Shown here: positions 35,414 to 45,063 of the stretch, one piece after another | Layout: the number at the start of each line of letters is the position of its first letter | Numbering within the stretch: position 1 is the stretch's first letter | Assembly: GCA_965247065.1 (NCBI GenBank) | Contig: CBDFGN010000006.1 | Span: forward strand, 2,356,001 to 2,420,000 | Length of the DNA: 64,000 nt | From: CBDFGN01 sp965247065 | GTDB taxonomy: Bacteria > Bacteroidota > Bacteroidia > Cytophagales > Cyclobacteriaceae | Reading direction: 5' to 3' | The notes under the pieces: model-generated | Told to the model about the DNA's origin: nothing | What the model saw: only the letters and a program-made list of their open reading frames with translations | Databases searched by the model: none | Translations under genes and position numbers: made by a program

Positions 35414-35977
35414 CTAACCTGCGCCAATCTCCTTCACCAGTTTAGTATACCAATCCTCTCCAAACCTTCGAATTAACGGTTGCTTTAGAAACTCGAATAC
35501 GCGAACGCCCAGACTTGCCCCAAGTGTGCAGGCATCGCTGCAGATAGACCAGTGATCGTAATTCAGGGCGTTGTAATGTTCATATCGTTTCACACGAATC
35601 GGATAAAGGTGGCAAGAGAGCGGTTTCTGAAAATCGGTCTTGCCATCCTGGTAAGCAAGCTCAATCCCACATTTTAGAATCCAATTTTGATCATATACCG
35701 CAAAGGCGCACTCCTTTCGGTTTACGGTGGTTGTGGAATACTCACCTTCCTCATCCAGAATATAGGCTCCTTGTTTTTCTATCGCCTCCGCTCCCGCTTG
35801 CGATAAATAGGGTTTTACTACTGGAAATAATCGCTCAAGTTCATTCAATTCTGACTGCTCTAGAGGCGCCCCCAAGTCGCCCTCCACGCAACAGGCACCC
35901 TTGCACTTTTCAAGATGACAAACAAACTGCCTTTCCTTAATATCATCTGAGATCCGTGTATTGTCAATTACAATCAT
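35414..35977 (-). CDS. DUF3109 cysteine-cluster protein
   Basis: A 187-residue protein of the DUF3109 family, found mainly in Bacteroidota. A Cys cluster, CHLEKCKGACCVEGDLGAP, is near residue 20. Further Cys are in RKECAFAVY, LKCGIEL, PLSCHLYPIRV and WSICSDACTLG. The spacing resembles the CxxxCxxxCC metal- or iron-sulfur-binding pattern of YkgJ-type proteins. No enzymatic activity is known. Soluble, no signal peptide. It stands alone on the minus strand between accC and the helicase gene. Confidence 0.88.
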   Translation of the reverse strand: MIVIDNTRISDDIKERQFVCHLEKCKGACCVEGDLGAPLEQSELNELERLFPVVKPYLSQAGAEAIEKQGAYILDEEGEYSTTTVNRKECAFAVYDQNWILKCGIELAYQDGKTDFQKPLSCHLYPIRVKRYEHYNALNYDHWSICSDACTLGASLGVRVFEFLKQPLIRRFGEDWYTKLVKEIGAG

Positions 35978-36112
35978 TTTTCTTAGAGCAATGGGTACAA
36001 AAATAGGTCAAAAGACATTAACCTTAGGAACCCCCGAATCGGTTGTCATCGAGCCTGGAATTGCAAGGGCTATTGCTGTCACTTTAAGGGGTAGTATACT
36101 ATCTTGCAAACC

Positions 36113-38374
36113 ATGGATTATTTGGAACAACTCAATCAAGCTCAGCGAGAAGCGGTTGTGAATACCGAAGGCCCGTGTATGGTAATCGCAGGGGCTGGAT
36201 CAGGCAAAACCAGGGTGCTGACCTATCGGATTGCTCATCTTATCAAGGCCAATAATGTAGATGCGTTTCGGATTATGGCCTTAACCTTTACCAACAAGGC
36301 CGCTACCGAAATGCGAAGGAGGATTGAGAAGGTTGTGGGTAGTGAGGCAAAGAACCTTTGGATGGGTACTTTCCACAGCGTCTTTGCCCGCATGCTTCGG
36401 GCTGAAGGTGGCAAGCTGGGCTACCCCAGCAATTTTTCAATTTACGACACCGATGACTCTAAATCCCTCATACGGTCCATCGTGAAAGAATTTGGCCTTG
36501 ACAACAAGCTATACAGGGCCAACACCGTTCTCAATCGCATCTCGGGAGCCAAGAATCGACTTATTTCATGGCAGGAGTACAACGATAATCCCATTTTTCA
36601 GGAAGAGGATTCAGGTCATCAAAGACCGGAACTGGGTCGAATTTACAAGACATACCAGGATCGCTGTTTTAAAGCAGCGGCCATGGACTTCGATGATTTG
36701 TTATTCAACACCAATATTCTCTTTCGGGATCATATTGACGTCCTGAACAAATACCAGCAAAGATTTTATTACGTGCTGGTTGACGAATTTCAAGACACCA
36801 ACGTGTCTCAGTATCTGATCACCAAGAGATTGTCGGCCGTAAGAGAAAACATTAGCGTGGTCGGAGATGATGCTCAATCGATTTACGCATTCCGTGGTGC
36901 CAACATCGAGAATATTCTAAACTTCGAAAAGGATTTTCCCGATTTAAAGATATTCCGGATGGAGCAAAACTATCGCTCCACTAAGAATATCGTAAATGCT
37001 GCTAATTCGGTCATCCATAGGAACACGGCTCAAATTAGGAAGGAAGTTTGGACTCAGAACGAGTCAGGTGAACTAATCCAATTGATCAGAGCCCATAGTG
37101 ATAATGAGGAAGGCAAGTTAGTGGCCGCATCTATTTTTCAGGAGAAAGCCAATCACCAGGTAGCCAACAAGGAATTTGCCATTCTGTATCGAACCAACAG
37201 CCAGTCACGGGCTATGGAAGAGGCTTTGAGAAAGATCAACATAAAATACACGGTGGTCGGTGGACTATCTTTCTATCAACGCAGAGAGATCAAGGACTTA
37301 CTAGGGTATTTGCGCTTTGTAACCAATGAAAACGACGAGCAGGCGCTTAGAAGGGTTATCAATCTGCCTAAAAGGGGAATCGGTCCTGGCGGTATCGACA
37401 AGATTGTGATCGCCGCCTTTGATCATGACATTAGCGTATGGAAGGTCATTCAAAATATAGAACAATTCATCGGTACGCGAACCTCAAGAGCTATTCGAGG
37501 GTTTGCCGACATGATCACCAATTTCAGAATTCATTTGGAGCGTTTGGATGCCTATGAGACTGCCAACTATATCGCCAAACACTCGGGGTTGATGAAAGAT
37601 TTGTATGAGGACAAGACCATCGAAGGACTTAGTCGATACGAAAATGTACAAGAATTACTGAATGCCATAAAAGAATTTGTGGACAGTCCGGAAAATGAAG
37701 ATAAGTCCTTAAGCTCATTTCTGCAGGAAGTATCCCTTATCACGGATATCGACGAAAATGCCAACAACCGGGTTGAGGATGACGATCAGGTAACCCTTAT
37801 GACGATCCATTCGGCCAAGGGTCTGGAGTTTCGAAACCTCTATGTGGTGGGTATGGAGGAAGACCTTTTCCCCTCCCAAATGATGCTTAGCAGTCGGGCG
37901 GATCTTGAAGAAGAGCGTCGCCTGTTTTATGTAGCGATAACTCGGGCTCAGCAGAAGTTAACTCTCTCCTACGCGCTCTCCCGCTACAGATTTGGTCGAT
38001 TGAAAAACTGCGAACCCAGCCGATTTATTGAGGAAATTGAACCAGACTACATACAAATCGTCACCCCACCCAATACAACCCCAGCGACCGGCTGGCAGGC
38101 AAAATACAAGCGCGATACTTTTAGTCATCTTAAAAAGGCAACCCGGCCATCTCCCAATCAGGTCAAATACCATACGCCTTCACCGGATTTCAAACCTAGT
38201 GATACAGCCGGTTTGCTTGAGGGTATGAAAGTTGAACATCCGAAATTTGGGTTTGGCAAGGTGACTAACATGGATATTCACGGTGCCAGTCGTAAGGCTA
38301 AGGTGAAATTCGATAATTTTGGGGAGAAGACATTATTACTTAGCTTTGCCAAACTGAAAATTGTAGATCCTTAA
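36113..38374 (+). CDS. UvrD/PcrA-family DNA helicase
   Basis: A 753-residue superfamily 1A helicase. It starts at ATG 36113 (MDYLEQLNQAQREAVV), chosen over a TTG nine bases upstream. Motif I is IAGAGSGKTRVL, Ia ALTFTNKAATEM, II VDEFQDTN, III VVGDDAQSIYAFRGA, IV MEQNYRST, V MTIHSAKGLEF and VI RLFYVAITRAQQ. The C-terminal 60 residues (EHPKFGFGKVTNMD) form the Tudor-like domain of PcrA that binds RNA polymerase. Likely role in repair and replication-transcription conflicts. Confidence 0.95.
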   Translation: MDYLEQLNQAQREAVVNTEGPCMVIAGAGSGKTRVLTYRIAHLIKANNVDAFRIMALTFTNKAATEMRRRIEKVVGSEAKNLWMGTFHSVFARMLRAEGGKLGYPSNFSIYDTDDSKSLIRSIVKEFGLDNKLYRANTVLNRISGAKNRLISWQEYNDNPIFQEEDSGHQRPELGRIYKTYQDRCFKAAAMDFDDLLFNTNILFRDHIDVLNKYQQRFYYVLVDEFQDTNVSQYLITKRLSAVRENISVVGDDAQSIYAFRGANIENILNFEKDFPDLKIFRMEQNYRSTKNIVNAANSVIHRNTAQIRKEVWTQNESGELIQLIRAHSDNEEGKLVAASIFQEKANHQVANKEFAILYRTNSQSRAMEEALRKINIKYTVVGGLSFYQRREIKDLLGYLRFVTNENDEQALRRVINLPKRGIGPGGIDKIVIAAFDHDISVWKVIQNIEQFIGTRTSRAIRGFADMITNFRIHLERLDAYETANYIAKHSGLMKDLYEDKTIEGLSRYENVQELLNAIKEFVDSPENEDKSLSSFLQEVSLITDIDENANNRVEDDDQVTLMTIHSAKGLEFRNLYVVGMEEDLFPSQMMLSSRADLEEERRLFYVAITRAQQKLTLSYALSRYRFGRLKNCEPSRFIEEIEPDYIQIVTPPNTTPATGWQAKYKRDTFSHLKKATRPSPNQVKYHTPSPDFKPSDTAGLLEGMKVEHPKFGFGKVTNMDIHGASRKAKVKFDNFGEKTLLLSFAKLKIVDP

Positions 38375-38389
38375 ACTAAATCCGGGACG

Positions 38390-39028
38390 ATGCTGAATGA
38401 GTACAACACCGTGAGAGACCCTCTGGTGCTGAAAGAATATGGAAGAAATGTCCAAAAGCTGGTGAATTTCATACAGGGTTTGGATGACCAGGAGAAGAAG
38501 AAGAATTACGCCCAGGCTCTGGTCGAACTGATGAAACAAATAAATCCGGTGATGAAGGACTTTTCGGCCGAGGAAAACCAAAAGCTTTGGGATGATCTTT
38601 TTATAATTTCAGATTTCAAGCTGGATGTAGAAGGCCCGTACCCGAAACCCCTTCCTGACATCCTCACGGCTCGACCAAAGCCATTGAGTTACTCCTCCCG
38701 GATAGCGAAATTTAAGCACTATGGTTATAACATGGAACTTTTGATCGAGAAGGCCATAGAGATTCAAGATCCAGATGAAAAGGAAGCGGCCGTAATCTAT
38801 ATTGGTCGCCTTATGCGAAGTTTCTCGAACATCTGGAATAAGGAGAATACCGACGAAGAGGTAATCATTAAGAATATCCAAAGACTGTCCAAGAATCAGC
38901 TAGATATTGACGTCGAAAAGGTTAAGGAAAACAATCTTTTTCAGCCGTTTTATAAGGAACGGGAAAGATCTCGATCTGGGGGTGGAAAAAACCGCCGATC
39001 TAGTTCAGGAAAAAGAAGGAAGAACTAA
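38390..39028 (+). CDS. DUF4290 protein next to murA
   Basis: A 212-residue soluble protein of the DUF4290 family, known only from Bacteroidota. It is helical and opens MLNEYNTVRDPLVLKEYGRN. It contains YNMELLIEKAIEIQDPDEKE and ends in a very basic tail (about 187-212, rich in Arg, Ser, Gly and Lys) that could bind nucleic acid. The gene stops directly before murA (adjacent bases), so the two are surely co-translated. Function unknown; the fixed pairing with murA hints at a link to envelope synthesis. Confidence 0.88.
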   Translation: MLNEYNTVRDPLVLKEYGRNVQKLVNFIQGLDDQEKKKNYAQALVELMKQINPVMKDFSAEENQKLWDDLFIISDFKLDVEGPYPKPLPDILTARPKPLSYSSRIAKFKHYGYNMELLIEKAIEIQDPDEKEAAVIYIGRLMRSFSNIWNKENTDEEVIIKNIQRLSKNQLDIDVEKVKENNLFQPFYKERERSRSGGGKNRRSSSGKRRKN

Positions 39029-40333
39029 ATGTCATCATTTAAAATCCATGGAGGACATAAGCTTCATGGTGAGTTGGTTCCTCAAGGGGCAAAGAATGAA
39101 GCACTTCAGGTAATCTCTGCAACCCTCGTTACTCCCGACCCTATAACGATCCACAACATTCCCGACATTCGGGATGTCAATAACCTTATTTCTCTGGTCC
39201 AATCACTGGGTTGTAAAGTGGAAAAACTTGGCTCCAATACCTACCGCTTTCAGGCCGACAACCTGAATCTCTCTTACCTCGATTCGCCTGAGATGCGACA
39301 GGGAGCGACTGAGTTACGAGGATCCATTATGTTAGTTGGGCCATTGCTTGCTCGATTTGGGACAGCCAAAATCCCCAAACCGGGAGGAGACAAAATCGGT
39401 CGAAGAAGACTGGACACTCATTTTTACGGATTGGAAAAACTTGGTGGCCGCTTTCACTACGACCAGGATCTGGAAATGTATCAAGTAAGCTCTTCCGGGC
39501 TAAAAGGAGCCTATATGCTCCTCGAGGAGGCATCCGTGACCGGAACCGCCAATATCATTATGGCCGCGGTATTAGCAGACGGTATTACGACCATATACAA
39601 CGCCGCAAATGAGCCTTATGTTCAGCAGCTGTGCCAGATGCTTAATAGAATGGGGGCCCAGATATCTGGAATAGGCTCCAACCTCTTGACTATTGAAGGC
39701 GTTTCCAGCTTAAGCGGTACCGATCATACGCTGCTGCCTGATATGATCGAGGTGGGCAGCTTTATTGGGCTCGCCGCGATGACTCAATCCGAAATTATTG
39801 TCAAGAGTGTAATCTTTGAGCATCTTGGGGTTATTCCCGCCGTGTTCGGCAGACTTGGCATTCAAGTAGAACGAAAAGGTGATGATCTTCACATACCAGC
39901 ACAGACTCAATACGAAATTGAGACCTTTATCGATGGATCGATTCTGACCATATCCGATGGTATTTGGCCGGCCTTTACACCGGATCTGTTAAGTGTGGCT
40001 CTGGTCGTGGCGACCCAAGCCAAGGGAACGGTCCTTATCCACCAAAAGATGTTTGAGAGCCGCCTGTTTTTTGTCGATAAGCTCATCGACATGGGCGCCC
40101 AGATCATATTATGTGATCCTCATAGGGCCACTATTATTGGATTAAATCGACAGTTTCCGCTTAGAGGTATCCAGATGACCTCACCGGACATTCGGGCCGG
40201 CATCTCTTTGCTGATTGCAGCCCTCTCCGCTGAGGGAGAAAGTACAATTGAAAATGTGGAGCAGATCGATCGGGGCTATCAATTCATCGACAAACGCCTG
40301 GGTGCTATTGGCGCCAACATTGAGCGGCTTTAA
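39029..40333 (+). CDS. murA: UDP-GlcNAc enolpyruvyl transferase MurA (Asp-type)
   Basis: A 434-residue enzyme for the first committed step of peptidoglycan synthesis, adding enolpyruvate to UDP-GlcNAc. The catalytic Lys is in PQGAKNEALQ. The loop residue that is Cys115 in E. coli is Asp here (D121 in KPGGDKIGRRRLD). Cys-to-Asp enzymes are active but do not react with fosfomycin. C-terminal DIRAGISLLIAAL and the inside-out barrel pattern agree with the family. Immediately after the DUF4290 gene. Confidence 0.96.
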   Translation: MSSFKIHGGHKLHGELVPQGAKNEALQVISATLVTPDPITIHNIPDIRDVNNLISLVQSLGCKVEKLGSNTYRFQADNLNLSYLDSPEMRQGATELRGSIMLVGPLLARFGTAKIPKPGGDKIGRRRLDTHFYGLEKLGGRFHYDQDLEMYQVSSSGLKGAYMLLEEASVTGTANIIMAAVLADGITTIYNAANEPYVQQLCQMLNRMGAQISGIGSNLLTIEGVSSLSGTDHTLLPDMIEVGSFIGLAAMTQSEIIVKSVIFEHLGVIPAVFGRLGIQVERKGDDLHIPAQTQYEIETFIDGSILTISDGIWPAFTPDLLSVALVVATQAKGTVLIHQKMFESRLFFVDKLIDMGAQIILCDPHRATIIGLNRQFPLRGIQMTSPDIRAGISLLIAALSAEGESTIENVEQIDRGYQFIDKRLGAIGANIERL

Positions 40334-40343
40334 ATCTGTCGAC

Positions 40344-41214
40344 TTGGCCGACGCACTGCTCTTTTTACACCTATTCACCCTCTCCGTCCGACCCTATGAA
40401 CTGGTGCTTAAAAAGCTGGTTCAATTGGATTCCAGGGAGGGCCGCTTTGAATTGAGTGGAATCGTCAAAGTGGAGGATCATATTTACGTCATCTCGGATA
40501 ACCCTTGGGATCGTTATTTGTACGAGATTGGTTTAACTGAGAATTCCTTTTCTATAATAGATCAAATCGAATTGGACCCTGGTTCGAACCTCGGGCCTGG
40601 CCCCGACTTTGAGGGCGTGGACTATTGTTCGGGACTATTTTACCTGATCAATGAGAATGGCAACCAGCTTCTGTCCGTCAATACTCAAGGCGCCGTCAAA
40701 CGCTTGTCCATTGATTACAGTTCGATCGATGAGGATCCCTTTGACTGGCTAGTAAATGCCGGATATGAAGGTGTGGCCCTGGACTGCGAAAACGAGATTT
40801 TGTATCTGGCGAGAGCGGCAACCTAGGTTTCTGTTAACCGTAGAACTGAAAACCCTGAGCGTCACCGGCAAATTCGATCTGGATAACGGAGCTGAGGATA
40901 TTTCTGATCTGTGGTACGAGAACGGCTTTTTGTATATGCTGGAAAGGAATTCCTATCAGATTAGTAAGTTGGACGTTTCCAATATGCGAGTGATCGACCG
41001 CAGGAGCTATGGGAGGACCTGCAATCCTTCGGAAGGTAGACTATTCGAGCCCTCCGATTACGGGATGGCGGAGGCACTTCTGCTCACAAGCAATGAGATT
41101 TGGATCGGCCTGGACAATAATTCAGTTAAGATCTCAGATCATGCTCGGGCCAGGTACCAAATCTCCGGTACCAACCCGGTGATCCTTATTTTCGAGCTCC
41201 CCCCGGAGTTCTAA
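40344..41214 (+). pseudogene. phytase-esterase/SdiA-regulated-like propeller gene, frameshifted
   Basis: Two frames join into one protein of about 290 residues. The first runs from about 40344 (probable TTG start) and stops at 40824; it contains FELSGIVKVEDHIYVISDN, DFEGVDYCSGLFYLINENG and GYEGVALDCENEILYLAR. The second, to 41214, continues PRFLLTVELKTLSV, then AEDISDLWYENGFLYMLERN. Repeated blade-like motifs (GxVALDxxxxxLYLARE...) point to the 'esterase-like activity of phytase' or SdiA-regulated beta-propeller group. At the junction GAGAG (40811-40815) lacks one GA; restoring it gives LARERQPRFLL. The start codon is uncertain. Confidence 0.78.
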
Positions 41215-42335
41215 ACGTAATTGTTAAGCATTACCGGCATGACCAGCATAAGGATATCCTCCTCATCATCCTGGGAAGAAGGCACTAGCAAACCGGCTCG
41301 ATTGGGTGCCGACAATTCGAAACTTACTTCCTTGGACTGAATATTGGTGAGCATGTCAATGAGGAATTTGGCATTGAACCCAATCTCTATGTCCTCTCCA
41401 TCATGTTCGCATGAGAGCCTCTCGTTGGCCTCGTTCGAGAAATCCAGATCTTCGGCCGAAATCAGAAGCTCGCTACCGGTGATTTTCAGCCGCACTTGGT
41501 GAGTGGTTTTGTTGGCGTAAATGGCGATCCGCTTGAGCGAACTCAGGAACTCCATCTTGTCAATCAACATTCTATTGTTGTTGTCTGTCGGGATCACATT
41601 TTCGTAATCAGGGAATCTCTCATCAATCAGTCGGCAGATAAGCTTTATCTGGTCGAAGCTGAAGAAGGCATTCGAGACATTGAAATCCACTTTGACAGCG
41701 GTACCTTCTCCTGGAAGACAGGATTTCAGCAGCGTCAGGGCTTTCCTAGGAATTATGATGGTGTTGCTGGAATCGGTCGCAATGTCTTTCCTTCGATATC
41801 GAATCAGCCTGTGGCCGTCCGTGGCTACAAAGGTAGAATTCTCCTCATTAATGCTCACATAGACCCCGGTCATTGCCGGCCGAAGCTCATCGTTGCTCGT
41901 TGCAAAGATCGTGTTGCCAATAGCATGTCCTAAAACCTCAGAGGACATATCCACTGAAACGCCATCTTCTACCGTTGGGACTTTCGGGAAATCAGTGGCA
42001 TTCTCACCTGAGAGTTTATAGCGGCCATTGTCAGAGCTGATCTCCACACTGTAAGTCTCGATGTCAATCGAAAATGTGACCGGCTGCTCGGGCAGGTTCC
42101 TCAAGGTCTCTAGCAGGATGCGAGCTGGCACCGCAATATTTTCACTGTCTTTGGCCTCCACGTCCAATTCAGTGATCATTGATGTCTGTAAGTCGGAGGC
42201 CGTGATGGTAAGAACTCCGTCATTTATTTCGAAAAGGAAATTCTCCAAAATCGGAACCACCGGATTTGTGGATATGACCCCGTTTATAGCTGAGATTTGT
42301 TTTAGTAAAGCTGCTGACGAGACGATGAACTTCAT
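41211..42335 (-). CDS. dnaN: DNA polymerase III beta sliding clamp
   Basis: A 374-residue clamp built of three repeated domains (about 1-120, 121-245, 246-374). It opens MKFIVSSAALLKQISAINGV. Typical segments are TITASDLQTSMI, FVATDGHRLIRYR and the C-terminal MLVMPVML that closes the ring (family consensus ends in ...PMRL/PVML). It tethers polymerase III to DNA. Here it sits downstream of the gld genes with a 92-bp gap rather than next to dnaA, and overlaps the broken propeller gene by 4 bp on the opposite strand. Confidence 0.97.
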   Translation of the reverse strand: MKFIVSSAALLKQISAINGVISTNPVVPILENFLFEINDGVLTITASDLQTSMITELDVEAKDSENIAVPARILLETLRNLPEQPVTFSIDIETYSVEISSDNGRYKLSGENATDFPKVPTVEDGVSVDMSSEVLGHAIGNTIFATSNDELRPAMTGVYVSINEENSTFVATDGHRLIRYRRKDIATDSSNTIIIPRKALTLLKSCLPGEGTAVKVDFNVSNAFFSFDQIKLICRLIDERFPDYENVIPTDNNNRMLIDKMEFLSSLKRIAIYANKTTHQVRLKITGSELLISAEDLDFSNEANERLSCEHDGEDIEIGFNAKFLIDMLTNIQSKEVSFELSAPNRAGLLVPSSQDDEEDILMLVMPVMLNNYV

Positions 42336-42427
42336 GGAGAGGTAGGCATTTTAGGTTTAGCTTAGATTAAATCAAAGGAGGGTAAAGTTAAAAATAAAAA
42401 TCAATATTGTAAGCGGGTTAATCGCTC

Positions 42428-43381
42428 TCACCTCCTAGCAAAATCGATCTTCGATGCCATCAACGGCTCGATTTTGGAGGGATTAAACAGAGCCATGTCC
42501 TTGTCTCCGACCATTCCCAGGTAATACGGATCTCCTTCAAGTTTTGGGTACAATTCAAGTTGATTGTTTCGGTTGGCGTTTATGTCTTCCAACTCAATCT
42601 GAATTATCGGCGCGGAGTTCTGTACCAGAGTCTGATACTGCGGGTAATCCGCTGGGTCAATAAAACCTTCGGTTGGAAATTGTTCAAAGATCTGGAGGTA
42701 GGTCATCATTTTGGTAGTGTCCAACCGATGCAGATCAGCAATTTCCAGGAAATTCTCGCGGTAGAAAATTTCGAAGTTTGCCTTGGGTTGTCCGGGAAAG
42801 GTCACCTCCACCCGTTTTACCGACCGCCATGAGCTGTTGAAAACCAGCCGATTACGCCATTGGATGGTTTTCAGGCCAAATATTGGAGCCAGATAATCGT
42901 TATAACCCGGAATTCTGACCAAGAAGGGTTGAGTTTCCTGTTCTTTAAGAAAATAGGTTCTTCGCTGGTCTTGATCTCCGGCAACTTTGAACTTGCCCAC
43001 AATACGATCCTCCTGATATAACTGCACCTGGACCCCTGTGGTGTTAATCAGCTCCATCACGCCAGGAACATTTACTTTCGCGACAGCCTGGTCCACCCTG
43101 ATTCTATTCAATAGTGATAGCATCAATTCAATCAAATAATGATCGCCCTGATATTGCTCATTGAGCATCCAGATGCCAGATTGTCTTTCTAGGTCTATAG
43201 CGTGGTCTTTGCCGGTTATGGTTATCCGGCTAAGCACATCAGTATTCTCGATTGTAAATCTCAATTCATCAAGGTCGGATCCTGAGCCTGCATCCAGATT
43301 CATCAAAATGGCTGCCAGGACCACCAAGCCCAGAAATATCATCAGTAGGACAAGATTTTTTTTACGCTGATCCACTTTCAA
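42428..43381 (-). CDS. DUF4340 protein of the gld operon
   Basis: A 317-residue protein with one N-terminal membrane helix (KKNLVLLMIFLGLVVLAAILM) and a large periplasmic beta-rich domain of the DUF4340 type. Family members usually follow GldG-like ABC-2 accessory genes, as here (4-bp overlap with gldG). The role is probably to assist the GldAFG transporter; no biochemical function is established. Confidence 0.85.
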   Translation of the reverse strand: MKVDQRKKNLVLLMIFLGLVVLAAILMNLDAGSGSDLDELRFTIENTDVLSRITITGKDHAIDLERQSGIWMLNEQYQGDHYLIELMLSLLNRIRVDQAVAKVNVPGVMELINTTGVQVQLYQEDRIVGKFKVAGDQDQRRTYFLKEQETQPFLVRIPGYNDYLAPIFGLKTIQWRNRLVFNSSWRSVKRVEVTFPGQPKANFEIFYRENFLEIADLHRLDTTKMMTYLQIFEQFPTEGFIDPADYPQYQTLVQNSAPIIQIELEDINANRNNQLELYPKLEGDPYYLGMVGDKDMALFNPSKIEPLMASKIDFARR

Positions 43382-45063
43382 AAGCGGGTATACCTCACCC
43401 TTCTTCGGTAGCGCTTGACTATCCCGAACAATAGCAGCAGCGCTAGCGGAAATCCCAGATTCAACATTTGCCAGAATTCTTTTTCCTTTTCGATTTTAAC
43501 TCGGTCCAAAGGACGAATACGCGCCACTTTTGTTCGGGCATTGATGATGCCCTGTGCGTCGGTCAGGAATGCAACCATATTGCGAATAAAGTCCTCGTTG
43601 CCATAGGTCTCTTTCGAAAACTGCTCAAAACCAAGCTGCAAAGGCCGGCCGTTGTCAACATCGATCTCGTTACGAACCAGATCTCCATCCGAGCAAACCA
43701 ATATCTTTGATGGTTTTCCATGATCAGTGAATTCCGATTCTACACTACCTACCGGTAAGATGCGGTTGGCAAAAACCGAACTGAAAGAACCCTCCAACAA
43801 ATAGGCCACCGGATACGGTCCCTCTTGAAAAGCACTCGGTTCGGGGGGGTCTCTGAAATCATTAAAGCTAATTCTCACCGGACTGGATACCCTCCTGGAA
43901 TATCTTGACGTGAACAGCAAGGGCGTTTTGGTTATGCCGGTGGCCCTAACGGTATCAATTGTCCCTAAGAACCGACCCGAAATAGCATCCAGATTCCTGA
44001 CCACCGGGTGATCCCCAAAGCGATTCAGAATCGGGTGAAACGGCCAGGACAAGAACCGGATTTGAGGCTGGTCCCCTGAAAATCCGGCTACTACGGGATA
44101 TGCGCTGGAATTGAGATCCATGATCAGATCATTGTTTAGACGAACCCCATAATTAAACAGGGCTTCTTCCAGTCCGGTTTCATACGGGAATGCATAGTGA
44201 CCATCTCCACCGGCGCTGTCCATGTTGACTTTAAGGGAGTTCACAAAAAAGGCTACTTTCCCGCCTCCCATAATGAATTGGTCGATTTTGTAAATGTCCA
44301 GAGGATGGAAGGGCCTGGTAGGTTTCATTACTAAGGCCAAATCGAAGCCGCTAAGGGATGAGCGGGAAGCTAGATCTACATCGTATATTTGATAGTCAGT
44401 GAAAAGAGTGTTGGTGAGACCAGCAATTTCTAAAGAATCGAGTTCGCCATGACCTCTGATTACTGCAATCCTGCCAGGGGCCGGCTTCATAAGATTTCTT
44501 ACCGCAGAGGCCAGTTCGTACTCCACTCCTTCGACAGACTGATTGATCCTCTCCAAATACGGGGCGGCCCGGTTACCTTTGAAAAGCATCACTCCAACTT
44601 GTCGGCCTCCGTAGGAAACCAAAGCTCCAGGAAAAATCAGTTTTTCCGTTTTCTTGCCTTTTTCGGTCTTAATGGCGTTGGTAGGTTGAATCCCTTTTTC
44701 TCCAAGGAATTGATAAAATTCAGCGCGGGATCGTTCCGACTGGGCGAGGTCGGGATCTATGAAACGGTACTGAATAAGGTCTCCCCCGTAGTTTCTAAAT
44801 TCATCCAGGGTCTCTCCGATGGCTTTTTTCAATCTTTTGAACTCTAAGGGTATATCGCCTTCCAGATAGACGTCAAAAAAGAACTCCTGATCAACAGCCT
44901 GCAGCAGCTCAATGGTCGGTTGTTTGATGGTAAAACGTTTGTCCTGGGTAAGATCCCATCGAACAAACCAAAAGCCGGCCAGCACGTTTAACAAAACCAG
45001 GAGAATCAAGCCAATCCCGAACTTTAAGAAAATCTCAAGTCTCCTGCTCCGTAGGTCTACCAT
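43378..45063 (-). CDS. gldG: gliding-motility ABC transporter component GldG
   Basis: A 561-residue membrane protein. It has an N-terminal helix (about 10-33, FLKFGIGLILLVLLNVLAG), a long extracytoplasmic region with a Rossmann-like IAVIRGHGELDSLEIAGL segment and DLALVMKPTRPF, and a C-terminal helix with a basic end (FPLALLLLFGIVKRYRRRVR). This is the GldG pattern of the GldAFG ABC system, needed for gliding in Flavobacterium. It overlaps gldF by 7 bp and the DUF4340 gene by 4 bp. Confidence 0.92.
   Translation of the reverse strand: MVDLRSRRLEIFLKFGIGLILLVLLNVLAGFWFVRWDLTQDKRFTIKQPTIELLQAVDQEFFFDVYLEGDIPLEFKRLKKAIGETLDEFRNYGGDLIQYRFIDPDLAQSERSRAEFYQFLGEKGIQPTNAIKTEKGKKTEKLIFPGALVSYGGRQVGVMLFKGNRAAPYLERINQSVEGVEYELASAVRNLMKPAPGRIAVIRGHGELDSLEIAGLTNTLFTDYQIYDVDLASRSSLSGFDLALVMKPTRPFHPLDIYKIDQFIMGGGKVAFFVNSLKVNMDSAGGDGHYAFPYETGLEEALFNYGVRLNNDLIMDLNSSAYPVVAGFSGDQPQIRFLSWPFHPILNRFGDHPVVRNLDAISGRFLGTIDTVRATGITKTPLLFTSRYSRRVSSPVRISFNDFRDPPEPSAFQEGPYPVAYLLEGSFSSVFANRILPVGSVESEFTDHGKPSKILVCSDGDLVRNEIDVDNGRPLQLGFEQFSKETYGNEDFIRNMVAFLTDAQGIINARTKVARIRPLDRVKIEKEKEFWQMLNLGFPLALLLLFGIVKRYRRRVRYTRF

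Noticed and set aside
35961..36161. 66-codon plus-strand frame before the helicase gene
   Set aside because: It overlaps the starts of both the DUF3109 and helicase genes and has no recognisable features.
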